Positions 1 to 6,722 of a stretch of DNA of 8,728 nucleotides are shown here, in pieces. The DNA comes from an uncultured Actinomycetes bacterium (lineage in GTDB: Bacteria; Actinomycetota; Actinomycetes; Nanopelagicales; Nanopelagicaceae), in NCBI GenBank assembly GCA_903822245.1, contig CAIJOE010000109.1, forward strand, positions 1 to 8,728. Reading direction: 5' to 3'. The notes below the pieces were generated by a model. It did not search any database. It was not told the DNA's origin and saw only the letters and a program-made list of their open reading frames with translations. Position 1 is the stretch's first letter. Every line of letters begins with the position of its first letter. Position numbers and translations under genes: made by a program.

Positions 1-41
1 ACTTCTTCTTCTGCGTCGATTGCTGGATCGAAATCTGACAT
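1..41 (-). CDS. rpsI: 30S ribosomal protein S9, N-terminal fragment (cut by window edge)
   Basis: Only the first 13 codons are inside the window, reading MSDFDPAIDAEEE. Identity rests mainly on position: rpsI follows rplM in nearly all bacteria, and the start lies 9 nt after the rplM stop on the same strand. An acidic, poorly conserved N-terminal extension ahead of the S9 core is common in actinobacteria and fits these residues. A GGGA Shine-Dalgarno-like sequence lies in the short gap, five bases before the ATG. S9 is a small-subunit protein whose C-terminal tail reaches the P-site tRNA; that part is outside the window. It is probably co-transcribed with rplM. Confidence 0.85.
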   Translation of the reverse strand, partial: MSDFDPAIDAEEE

Positions 42-50
42 GTCTATCCC

Positions 51-506
51 CTACTTCTTCACGATTTGTGAAACTTGAGTAAATACATATGGTGATGGGT
101 TCTGCGCCGCATGTGGATGTTCCGGGCCTGCGTAAACCTTGAGCTTTGAGCCAACTGAGCGGCCGAGCTTGTTCTTAGGAATCATTCCAAGGATCGCCTT
201 CTCGATAACACGAGTTGGATCTTGGTTAAGCAAATCTGCATAAACGATAGAAGTCATACCGCCTGGATAACCAGAGTGGTGGTGAGCAAACTTTTGTCCG
301 GCTTTTTGTCCTGTAAGTGCAACCTTCTCTGCGTTGATGACAATAACAAAGTCGCCCATATCGATATGAGGTGCGAAGGTTGTCTTGTGCTTTCCACGAA
401 GTAGAACTGCTGCATGGCTAGCAAGACGGCCAAGTACTACGCCTTCTGCATCGATGACATGCCACTTACGAGTGACATCACCAGCTTTTGGTGTAAATGT
501 GCGCAC
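51..506 (-). CDS. rplM: 50S ribosomal protein L13
   Basis: This 151-residue protein is a full-length L13, an early-assembling large-subunit protein that binds 23S rRNA (family usually about 142-150 residues). Visible family signatures are WHVIDAEGVVLGRLAS near residues 15-30, LLRGKHK around 35-41, the GDFVIVINAEK segment, HHSGYPGG, and the MIPKNKLGR motif near 108-116 followed by LKVYAGPEHPH. The start codon is GTG (504-506), chosen because the protein then begins at the usual MRTFTPK-like position and an AGAGAG ribosome-binding sequence sits seven bases upstream. It has its own likely promoter (596-625) and leads into rpsI. Its usual upstream neighbour truA is about 7 kb away here, separated by the sugar-phosphate operon. 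Confidence 0.97.
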   Translation of the reverse strand: MRTFTPKAGDVTRKWHVIDAEGVVLGRLASHAAVLLRGKHKTTFAPHIDMGDFVIVINAEKVALTGQKAGQKFAHHHSGYPGGMTSIVYADLLNQDPTRVIEKAILGMIPKNKLGRSVGSKLKVYAGPEHPHAAQNPSPYVFTQVSQIVKK

Positions 507-551
507 GAGGTTTCTCTCTTTCTAGCTTTAGAACTTCTTTGATTTCGGTTT

Positions 552-596
552 TAGCCCCGTGGTCAGGATTAACAAGACCACTTGAGCAGAGGGCTA
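552..596 (-). promoter_or_regulatory. Two-part hairpin in the rplM leader
   Basis: An inner stem pairs 559-564 (GTGGTC) with 576-581 (GACCAC) around an 11-nt loop. An outer stem pairs TAGCCC at 552-557 with GGGCTA at 591-596, leaving a 9-nt bulge on one side and one base on the other. The outer arm touches the predicted -10 box, so the full structure can form only in a transcript that starts upstream, for example read-through from the RLP operon. No U-run follows it, so a simple intrinsic terminator is unlikely. L13 leaders that bind the protein are known in other phyla, but I cannot match this one to a named family. Confidence 0.4.
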
Positions 597-625
597 GATT
601 ACCTTCCCGCAGGGGTAGGGGTCAA
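596..625 (-). promoter_or_regulatory. Probable promoter of rplM-rpsI
   Basis: Read on the minus strand, TTGACC (620-625) and TAATCT (596-601) are separated by 18 bases and match the -35 and -10 elements of a housekeeping sigma factor in four or more of six positions each. Transcription would begin near 588-590, giving a leader of about 80 nt before the GTG of rplM. A private promoter makes sense because the ribosomal pair is separated from the rpoA-rplQ-truA unit. No transcript data are available, so the start site is inferred. Confidence 0.55.
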
Positions 626-646
626 AATGGCCAATTCAGGCAGTAT

Positions 647-1747
647 TTAGCGCCCAGAAACGGCCGAAACCATCGCCTTGGCGTTAGCCGAAAGATCTCC
701 CCGACTCAGCGCCCCACCAATTAGCAATGCGATGTCATTTCCATATGAATCGAGCATCTCTGGAATCCGCTCGATGCTCATTCCACCAGCCGGTGCGATC
801 CAAATTGGTTTTAGCTTTCCAAGTGAAGTAACTGCTTTGGACTTTATTTCTTGGCATTGTTCAGGTGTAAAAGAGAAACGACCACCACTATTAGGAAAAA
901 TTGTTATATCGGCGCCCGCTAATCGAGCGATAGTCCCAAAGATAATTCCATGTGCGATCCCATTTGTTGGCGAAGAGACAAATGATCCTAAAAGTGCTGG
1001 ATGTGCCTGAATTGGCAGAGCGATTGAATCATCTTGTGACAAAGTACGCATGGAATCAAATCCAGTAATACCAGGAAGAATAAGAAGTGCACCAGCACCA
1101 AGCTTCTTAGCGGTGTGCGAAGCTTCGTGCACCTGATCAAAAGGCAAGTTAAGACTTGGTGCATAAGCACAATTCTTGCCAGTTACTGAATTGGCTTGCG
1201 CTACTGCAGCAGACACAATTTCAACTCGCTCACGCCACTTGGACCAAGGTTGGTTTGCCAAACTGTGATCATCTTTTATTAAGTCAAAACCGGCTAATGC
1301 CAAAGTCTTCGCCATTTCAGCTAATCCTCTTGAGTCAGTACCCATTGGTTTTAGCGCAGTCGTTAAAAGTGGGCGAGTTGGTGCATTAAATATTGACCTA
1401 AGCCCGGAAATACCGAAGCGAGGACCTTTGAAATTCTTGGTTATTGAATCAGGAATCTCAACATCGATGACTCTAACACCTGGAAATAATGAGGCATTTC
1501 CCCAAAGGACATTTAGAAATTGTGGTAATTCTCCACCAGTATTTTCTGGGTTATATGAGATCTGTATTTTGTGCTCATTTGGTGAAACCGACAAAATCTC
1601 TTCAACTTTGCCAACAACCTCATCTTGAATCCAAGCTGGAGCTAATTCGTTTGGAAATTCAATTGACTGCTCTACTCTAATTACATCTGCAATTGCCTTT
1701 GGATCAGTACCAAAGTATTGATAGGTAATTACTAAACGATCGGTCAT
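647..1747 (-). CDS. RuBisCO-like protein (form IV), probable sugar(-acid) phosphate decarboxylase or isomerase
   Basis: This 366-residue protein has the RuBisCO large-subunit fold layout: an N-terminal ferredoxin-like domain with the EQSIEFPNEL segment (26-35), then the TIM barrel. ALKPMG (131-136) aligns with the first catalytic lysine region. IKDDH (157-161) aligns with the carbamylated-lysine motif, normally KDDE, so K158 and D160 are kept but the metal-binding Glu is His161. Loop 6 reads NSGGRFSF (286-293) and lacks the carboxylation lysine, AHPA (248-251) replaces the usual HR-containing motif, and PAGGM and LIGGAL cover the phosphate-binding glycines. True CO2 fixation from ribulose bisphosphate is therefore unlikely. 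Known RLPs are enolases, isomerases, or decarboxylases/transcarboxylases of the D-apiose pathway (OiaX, OiaT), and from memory the KDDH form resembles the latter. It is the last gene of the operon; its ATG overlaps the preceding stop by 4 nt. No terminator is visible after it. Confidence 0.88.
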   Translation of the reverse strand: MTDRLVITYQYFGTDPKAIADVIRVEQSIEFPNELAPAWIQDEVVGKVEEILSVSPNEHKIQISYNPENTGGELPQFLNVLWGNASLFPGVRVIDVEIPDSITKNFKGPRFGISGLRSIFNAPTRPLLTTALKPMGTDSRGLAEMAKTLALAGFDLIKDDHSLANQPWSKWRERVEIVSAAVAQANSVTGKNCAYAPSLNLPFDQVHEASHTAKKLGAGALLILPGITGFDSMRTLSQDDSIALPIQAHPALLGSFVSSPTNGIAHGIIFGTIARLAGADITIFPNSGGRFSFTPEQCQEIKSKAVTSLGKLKPIWIAPAGGMSIERIPEMLDSYGNDIALLIGGALSRGDLSANAKAMVSAVSGR

Positions 1748-2757
1748 AGAGCCTCGGCTTTTGCGCTGCTGTGAACACTTACGGTGCGAACTTCTTCTAA
1801 ATCAGATTCACTAATACCAAGATCCTTTTTCATTAACTTGCTAATGCTCTCAACCAAGGCTTTTGCGTCCATACCGTATTCACTCATTAGATATTTCTGA
1901 GATGCACCATGGGCATAGGTATCCTTCAAACCTATTCGATCTAGGCGAACGCCGATTCCATTTTCTGCCATTATTTCGGCAACTGCGCTACCAACACCAC
2001 CAACAATTGAATGATTCTCCATCGTAATAACTCCGTGCTTGGCACTCTGCAAGGCTTTTAGAACTATTGGATCTGTGAATGGTTTTAAAGTAGAAACGTG
2101 TAGGTGATTAATTCCAACGCCTTTTTCTTGTAATAGTGGAATTGCACGAAGTGCTTCTTCGGTCATGATTCCAGAAGTAATTAAAGTGATATCACTTCCA
2201 GTTGAAAGTATGCGAGCAGTATTGAATTTAAAGGGCTCGTTCTTTGGAAAAATACGACTGACTTCACCTCGAAGAGCGCGAATATAAACTGGTCCATCTA
2301 TTGCATGGGCAATATCGTGCACAGTTTCGGCCTCAGTAGCATCACCAACTTCAAGAATGGTCATGTTGGGAACTGCGCGAAGCACCGCGATATCTTCAAT
2401 AGCTTGGTGAGTAACTCCTCCGGGAGTCATAATTCCAGGCAAAAATCCCATCAACCGCACCTTAAGTGAAGGATAGGCAATCGACATTTGAAGTTGATCT
2501 AGTGGGCGTCGGTAGAGAAAAACTGCGAAGGTGTGGAGCCATGGCTCAAAACCCTCCCGGGCTAAGCCGGCAGCCATTCCCAACATATTTTGCTCTGCCA
2601 TTCCCATTGAGAAATAGCGATCAGGATAAATGTCACGCCATCTTCCAACTTCACATGAATTAGTTAAATCAGCGGTGAGAACTAAAACTTCTGGCTTATC
2701 TTTCGACCAGTCAATGAACTTCTGCTCGTGAGGTCGAGCCACAATTTCATAACTCAT
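1744..2757 (-). CDS. Transketolase, C-terminal subunit (split type)
   Basis: This 337-residue protein carries the pyrimidine-binding and C-terminal domains of a thiamine diphosphate transketolase. GMAEQNM (52-58) contains the glutamate (E55) that activates the cofactor. FAVFLYRRPLDQL (78-90) and GGVTHQAIEDIAVLRAVPN (113-131) are canonical transketolase segments, and H117 lies in the substrate-channel motif. The last domain (about 200-310) has the ITSGIMTEEAL and GVITMENHSIVGGVGSAVAE pattern typical of the transketolase C-domain. Its ATG directly follows the stop of the N-terminal subunit without a spacer, consistent with a 1:1 complex. Split transketolases are often dedicated to side pathways, such as apulose 4-phosphate transketolase, rather than to the main pentose phosphate pathway. 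The true acceptor and donor cannot be read from sequence. Confidence 0.93.
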   Translation of the reverse strand: MSYEIVARPHEQKFIDWSKDKPEVLVLTADLTNSCEVGRWRDIYPDRYFSMGMAEQNMLGMAAGLAREGFEPWLHTFAVFLYRRPLDQLQMSIAYPSLKVRLMGFLPGIMTPGGVTHQAIEDIAVLRAVPNMTILEVGDATEAETVHDIAHAIDGPVYIRALRGEVSRIFPKNEPFKFNTARILSTGSDITLITSGIMTEEALRAIPLLQEKGVGINHLHVSTLKPFTDPIVLKALQSAKHGVITMENHSIVGGVGSAVAEIMAENGIGVRLDRIGLKDTYAHGASQKYLMSEYGMDAKALVESISKLMKKDLGISESDLEEVRTVSVHSSAKAEAL

Positions 2758-3663
2758 CTATTTCACCATCTCTTTGTAAGCAAGCTCGTATTTGGCTTGT
2801 TCTTCCTTGCTTTTAAAGCGAAGGTAATGAAGTACTGGACGACGCTCATTTAAAAGAGGCAATCCCCGAACTGGGTCGGTATAACAAAGCACGACGTGTG
2901 GATGTCCTGTTTCTAAAGCGCAAGCCTGAGTAATTGCATCAAGATCATGGCCATCAACAACAGATGCACTCCAACCAAATGCTTTTACTCGACCAACCAA
3001 TGGCTCGATCGACATAACTGAGTCCATTGGGCCATCACATTGCCCTTGATTCACATCAACAATTACGCGCAATTTATCTAGTTTGTGAAACGCTGCGGCT
3101 TGAAATGCTTCCCAGGTCTGTCCCTCTTGAAACTCGCCATCGCTCATAAAGACCCAAGTCTTACCAGATTCTTTTCGAATCTTGCGAGCAATCGCAATTC
3201 CACCAGCTTGTGAAATTGCCTGGGCAAGTGAGCCGGTAGTTGTTTCAAAACCAGGTGAATGCTCAGCGCCAATTAATTCAACAGTTGAACCATCCTTGTT
3301 AAAGAAATCCAAACCATCTTCCCGAAGACGATCGGTTTCAATTAGTGCGGCGTAAACGACTAGGGCGTAGTGAGCTGGGCTAATTATGAAACGATCAAAA
3401 TTAGGGCCCTTAGCGCCATGGAATTGAGCACCAGTTAAATATTCTTTTACTGATGCAGTTCCAACAACTGGAACACCCTTAAAAAATGGTGGATTAATTG
3501 GTTCACTAACGGGAGCAAGATTTAGAACTCCCCCATACATCGCACCTAATAATTCGGCGGCAGAACATGCTTGGCTCATATAGCCACCATTGTTGGCTAG
3601 CGTATGTGCAAGTACACGCTGACGAATTCCATCAGCGATGCCTTGCATTTTTTGTAAATCCAT
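2758..3663 (-). CDS. Transketolase, N-terminal subunit (split type, thiamine diphosphate binding)
   Basis: This 301-residue subunit holds the diphosphate-binding domain. MSDGEFQEGQTWEAF (173-187) and VDVNQGQCDG (202-211) form the cofactor and Mg2+ motif with D175 and N205. ISPAHYA (94-100) supplies the conserved histidine H98, GAEHSPGFE (132-140) another (H135), and a late histidine sits at LHY (279). One departure: the early glycine-histidine motif (usually GGH or SGH) reads GGYMSQ at 26-31, so a substrate-contacting histidine appears to be Tyr28. The ATG is preceded by GGGAG in an 8-nt gap after the aldolase/dehydrogenase gene. It pairs with the C-terminal half encoded next. Together the two subunits would transfer a two-carbon ketol unit between sugar phosphates in the cytoplasm. 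Confidence 0.93.
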   Translation of the reverse strand: MDLQKMQGIADGIRQRVLAHTLANNGGYMSQACSAAELLGAMYGGVLNLAPVSEPINPPFFKGVPVVGTASVKEYLTGAQFHGAKGPNFDRFIISPAHYALVVYAALIETDRLREDGLDFFNKDGSTVELIGAEHSPGFETTTGSLAQAISQAGGIAIARKIRKESGKTWVFMSDGEFQEGQTWEAFQAAAFHKLDKLRVIVDVNQGQCDGPMDSVMSIEPLVGRVKAFGWSASVVDGHDLDAITQACALETGHPHVVLCYTDPVRGLPLLNERRPVLHYLRFKSKEEQAKYELAYKEMVK

Positions 3664-3671
3664 TTACTCCC

Positions 3672-5642
3672 CTATCTTGGGAATGCCGCAGAGACGCCAC
3701 CATCAACAGCAATTACTGCGCCGGTGGTGCGTGATGATTCATCTGAAAGTAAGAAGGACACTGCGTGAGCAACGTCGATGCTTCGAACACGTGCTTTTAG
3801 AATATTTCTAGAGGCATAGAAATCTTCCAAATCTTCTGGTTTAACCCCATGAGCAGCTGCGCGTTGTTCACGTACTCCGCCTTCCCAGAGTTTGCTGTGA
3901 TCGAATACAGCATCTGGGTTTACCGCATTTGCGCGAATACCAGCAGCGCCATTTTCAATTGCAGCAATTCGCATAAGTTGTAACATTCCAGCTTTAGTAA
4001 CTGAATATCCGCCAAAACCAGCGCCGGGGGCAAAGGCATTTTTACTAGCAACATAAACTATCGAGCCACCCATCCCTTGAGTTTTTAGGGCTGCAGCAAC
4101 TTCTTTAGTCATTAAAAATGCACTAGATAGATTGACTTCTAATCCTTTGCGCCACTTATCTACAGATAAGTCTTCTAAGTTGTCTGAGACGCCAATACCA
4201 GCGTTTATGACTACTCCATCAATTCCACCAAAGTGAGAAATTGTTTGCGCAACTGTTTGTTTAACAACTGACTCATCTGACTGATCACCAAGAACTAGAA
4301 GTGGCGCCAGATACTTAGAACTCTTGAATTCTTCTTCAACCTCGGCCAAACCTTTTTGATCAAGATCTGCCAGGGTTACATTTGCCCCTAAGCGACCTAA
4401 TTCAAGAGCAATGCCTCTACCAATGCCGCTACCAGCCCCAGTAACAATAAAAATGTGACCAGTAAATTTTGCAGGAGTAGGGCGATTCTTTAATTTAAAT
4501 AGTTCCATTGGCCAATAATCAAAGCCAAAGATTTCAGATTCTGGAAGTGATCTTGCCTCACCAAAAGCATCAATCACTCTGGCAGCCACGCTATGAGTAT
4601 GCGTAGCGATATCGGCAAGCATTTTTCCTTCAGTTAAATTGGCTCCCACAGTAATAGCACCAACTTTGGGTACTAGAACAACTTTTGGATCATTTCCATG
4701 ACTGGTGTAGCCATCAGGCAATAGTTTCTTATTCGCCTCAAAAAACTTTGCATAGCTTTCACGATAATTTTCAATTCCACCGGTCGGATCTTGCAAACTT
4801 ACTTGCGCAGACTTTGGTCGAATTCGAAGCATGTGATCGGCACTAGATACTCCAGCAGAGAGAACTTTGCTCAAATCTGCTCTTGAGGCAACCTCTTCCA
4901 AGCGCTTATCTACTCGTAGAACCTGCTTCTTTCCTAAGTTTCCGCGCAATTTTAAGAGCAGCTCATTTAACTCTTTTACCGGAACATCTTGGTGAGAAAA
5001 CTTTGATTCTGGCCGCTTGATAAGTGAATCTAGATACTTTTCAGACTTTTCAATGGCTACCAAGTTCTTCTTATAACAAAGATCAGAATCTTCATCCCAA
5101 ACAACTAAGCCGTGATGAGCCAGAATTACACCTTCATAATCCTTGAGCCCCCCAACAATCTTTGAAAGCTCAAAACCAGGACGCTTCCAATCCACATAGG
5201 CAAATCCTTCACCAAACACTTCTTTTACTGCCTTCTCACCCTTTGGATGATTAGTAAGTGCAACAATCGAATCCGCATGCACGTGATCGATATGTTTGGC
5301 CGGCAAGAATGCGTGTAATAAAGTTTCAATTGATGGACGGCGCGAAGTTGGATCAACTAGAGCCCGAGTCACATAATCAACCATCGTCTCATCATCTAGG
5401 TCATCAAATTTTGCAAGGGCGCGAAGTTCCTCTAGATAGAGTGCTGGGTAATCCTTTGCAACTGCGTAACTCATATCAGCTCCAGAACCCTTAACCCAAA
5501 GAACTGCTTTTAAACGACCTAGGTGATCAGTTATCTCACCTTTACTAGAGGTATTTCCCCCGCCATAAACAACAAAGCTTTGATCTGCTCCTAGAGCCTG
5601 TGACCTCTTGACGAGATCTTCTAGCGGCTTAAATTGGCTCAT
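3672..5642 (-). CDS. Bifunctional class II aldolase / short-chain dehydrogenase (RhaEW-like fusion)
   Basis: This 656-residue fusion has an N-terminal class II (zinc-type, araD/fucA-like) aldolase of about 390 residues: GGGNTSSKG (27-35), VKGSGADM (50-57), HAFLPAKHIDHVHAD (110-124) with probable zinc ligands H120 and H122, and AHHG (175-178) for the third ligand. From about residue 395 a complete short-chain dehydrogenase follows: TGAGSGIG (401-408), an acidic DLD after strand 2 (426-428) favouring NAD+, NAG (480-482), catalytic Ser533 and YSVTK (Tyr546, Lys550), then VDGG near the end. Relatives cleave rhamnulose 1-phosphate to dihydroxyacetone phosphate and lactaldehyde and then oxidise the aldehyde. 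Beside an MtnA-type isomerase the substrate is more likely another ketose 1-phosphate, for example a 5-substituted or 5-deoxy pentulose. Its ATG overlaps the stop of the isomerase gene by 4 nt. Fold assignments are firm, substrate is not. Confidence 0.92.
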   Translation of the reverse strand: MSQFKPLEDLVKRSQALGADQSFVVYGGGNTSSKGEITDHLGRLKAVLWVKGSGADMSYAVAKDYPALYLEELRALAKFDDLDDETMVDYVTRALVDPTSRRPSIETLLHAFLPAKHIDHVHADSIVALTNHPKGEKAVKEVFGEGFAYVDWKRPGFELSKIVGGLKDYEGVILAHHGLVVWDEDSDLCYKKNLVAIEKSEKYLDSLIKRPESKFSHQDVPVKELNELLLKLRGNLGKKQVLRVDKRLEEVASRADLSKVLSAGVSSADHMLRIRPKSAQVSLQDPTGGIENYRESYAKFFEANKKLLPDGYTSHGNDPKVVLVPKVGAITVGANLTEGKMLADIATHTHSVAARVIDAFGEARSLPESEIFGFDYWPMELFKLKNRPTPAKFTGHIFIVTGAGSGIGRGIALELGRLGANVTLADLDQKGLAEVEEEFKSSKYLAPLLVLGDQSDESVVKQTVAQTISHFGGIDGVVINAGIGVSDNLEDLSVDKWRKGLEVNLSSAFLMTKEVAAALKTQGMGGSIVYVASKNAFAPGAGFGGYSVTKAGMLQLMRIAAIENGAAGIRANAVNPDAVFDHSKLWEGGVREQRAAAHGVKPEDLEDFYASRNILKARVRSIDVAHAVSFLLSDESSRTTGAVIAVDGGVSAAFPR

Positions 5643-6646
5643 AGAGTTTGTCCTTCTGCTATTTCGTAGGATTTCAACTCTGTGATGACCGCAGATATGA
5701 ATTTTGCAGGCGTAACATCAAATGCAGGATTAAAAGTTTGCGCCCCATCTGGTGCAATTTGCGTGTCTCCAATATGAGTGAGCTCATAATCACCGCGAAT
5801 CTCAATATGAATTCCCGAGCCATCTGCAATAGTGCGATCAACTGTTGATTCTGGGGCCACAACTAGAAATGGAATCTTTGCGATGTGGCATGCCAGAGCA
5901 ACACCAAGGGATCCAATCTTGTTTGCGCTATCACCATTCTTTGCAATGCGATCTGCGCCAATAAGGGCAGCATCAATCTTTCCCGACAGAATTGCCATTG
6001 CTGCAGCACCGTCTGGCTGGATTCGATATGGAATATTTGATTTTGCTAACTCCCAAGCTGTTAAGCGAGAGCCTTGAAGAAGTGGACGAGTTTCATCAGC
6101 AAATACTTCAAGAATCTTTCCACGTTTGTAAAGCTCTTTAATAACCCCAAGTGCAGTTCCCGTACCAGTTGTTGCAAGAGATCCAGTGTTGCAATGAGTG
6201 AGAAGGCGAAATTTGCGGTCACCAAGTTTTGAAATCAACCAGTCCGCACCAATATTTCCCATTGCAGTATTGGATGCTCGGTCTTGTGCTGCAAGTTTTT
6301 GGGCGGCAGCTAGAACTGCGTCTCGACCTTGGGAAATCATGGGGCGTACCTGATTCACGCCCCATGCGAGATTAACTGCAGTTGGACGGGCGTCGCGAAT
6401 GGAATTAATTTCGCGTTCCAACTTAGTCTCATCCCAGTTTTCCGCTTTGGCTTGATCCAATGCAACGACCACGCCAAACGCTCCGGCCACGCCCAAAGCA
6501 GGCGCCCCTCGTACAGCCAAGCGTTTGATTGCATCGATCAATTCATCAACAGTTTTTATTGTTAAATTCTTTTCTACTTTAGGCAGCAGAGTTTGATCGA
6601 GAAGTACGACTCCATCAGGGGTCCACTCGATCGAGCGTATTTCCAT
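5639..6646 (-). CDS. mtnA: MtnA-family aldose-1-phosphate isomerase (methylthioribose-1-phosphate isomerase-like)
   Basis: This 335-residue protein is a full-length member of the eIF2B-related MtnA family. Visible motifs are LLDQTLLP (15-22), RGAPALGVAGAFG (46-58), NLAWGVNQV (92-100), THCNTGSLAT (150-159) with the catalytic cysteine Cys152, DETRPLLQGSRLTAWEL (184-200), GADRIAKNGD (230-239) with the catalytic aspartate Asp232, and NPAFDVTP (306-313). Both residues needed to open and isomerise the aldose 1-phosphate are present, so the enzyme is expected to be active. MtnA acts in methionine salvage, but relatives use 5-deoxyribose 1-phosphate or ribose 1,5-bisphosphate. No mtnB, mtnC, mtnD or mtnK is nearby, and the partner is an aldolase, so a salvage or sugar-cleaving role other than the classical methionine cycle is likely. 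First gene of the operon; its ATG is the first in frame and gives the usual N-terminus. The Shine-Dalgarno (AGAGG) is about 12 bases away, an unusually long spacing. Confidence 0.9.
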   Translation of the reverse strand: MEIRSIEWTPDGVVLLDQTLLPKVEKNLTIKTVDELIDAIKRLAVRGAPALGVAGAFGVVVALDQAKAENWDETKLEREINSIRDARPTAVNLAWGVNQVRPMISQGRDAVLAAAQKLAAQDRASNTAMGNIGADWLISKLGDRKFRLLTHCNTGSLATTGTGTALGVIKELYKRGKILEVFADETRPLLQGSRLTAWELAKSNIPYRIQPDGAAAMAILSGKIDAALIGADRIAKNGDSANKIGSLGVALACHIAKIPFLVVAPESTVDRTIADGSGIHIEIRGDYELTHIGDTQIAPDGAQTFNPAFDVTPAKFISAVITELKSYEIAEGQTL

Positions 6647-6670
6647 TTAAGGGGCTCGCCTCTCTGTGCT

Positions 6671-6685
6671 AGTTGTCCTACAACT
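6671..6685. promoter_or_regulatory. Palindromic operator for the divergent GntR-type regulator
   Basis: A perfect inverted repeat with arms AGTTGT and ACAACT around CCT sits in the 69-bp divergent region. GntR/HutC regulators bind short palindromes of this size, usually next to their own gene. A related, degenerate copy on the same axis is at 6700-6713 (ACTGTAGGATCAC): its TGTAGGA core (6702-6708) is the exact inverse of TCCTACA at 6676-6682 in the first site. Two sites 26 bases apart could bind two dimers. Binding itself is inferred. Confidence 0.6.
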
Positions 6686-6694
6686 TGGAGTCTA

Positions 6695-6722
6695 ACACTA
6701 CTGTAGGATCACTCCATGTCAA
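6695..6722 (-). promoter_or_regulatory. Probable promoter of the isomerase-aldolase-transketolase-RLP operon
   Basis: On the minus strand a perfect TTGACA (6717-6722) is followed after 16 bases by TAGTGT (6695-6700), a reasonable -10 element. The -35 box overlaps the first codons of the divergent gntR-type gene. Transcription would start near 6688, leaving a leader of about 40 nt. Operator 1 (6671-6685) lies just downstream of this start and the degenerate second site lies between -35 and -10, so a bound regulator would block RNA polymerase. Confidence 0.55.

Noticed and set aside
497..724. 75-residue plus-strand reading frame upstream of rplM
   Set aside because: It overlaps the rplM promoter and the end of the RLP gene on the opposite strand, has no ribosome-binding site or family features, and is a shadow frame.
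647..1747. A true carbon-fixing RuBisCO
   Set aside because: The metal-binding Glu and the loop 6 lysine are missing, the length is only 366 residues, and no phosphoribulokinase is nearby.
5258..6565. Several plus-strand frames of 60-80 residues opposite the aldolase and isomerase genes
   Set aside because: They are antisense shadows of well-supported genes, without recognisable motifs or initiation signals.
5639..6646. Methionine salvage operon
   Set aside because: mtnB, mtnC, mtnD, mtnK and mtnP are absent from the neighbourhood; the MtnA homologue is paired with an aldolase/dehydrogenase fusion instead.
6647..6715. A riboswitch or small RNA in the divergent region
   Set aside because: Only 69 bp are available and the symmetry is explained by protein-binding operator palindromes and a promoter.
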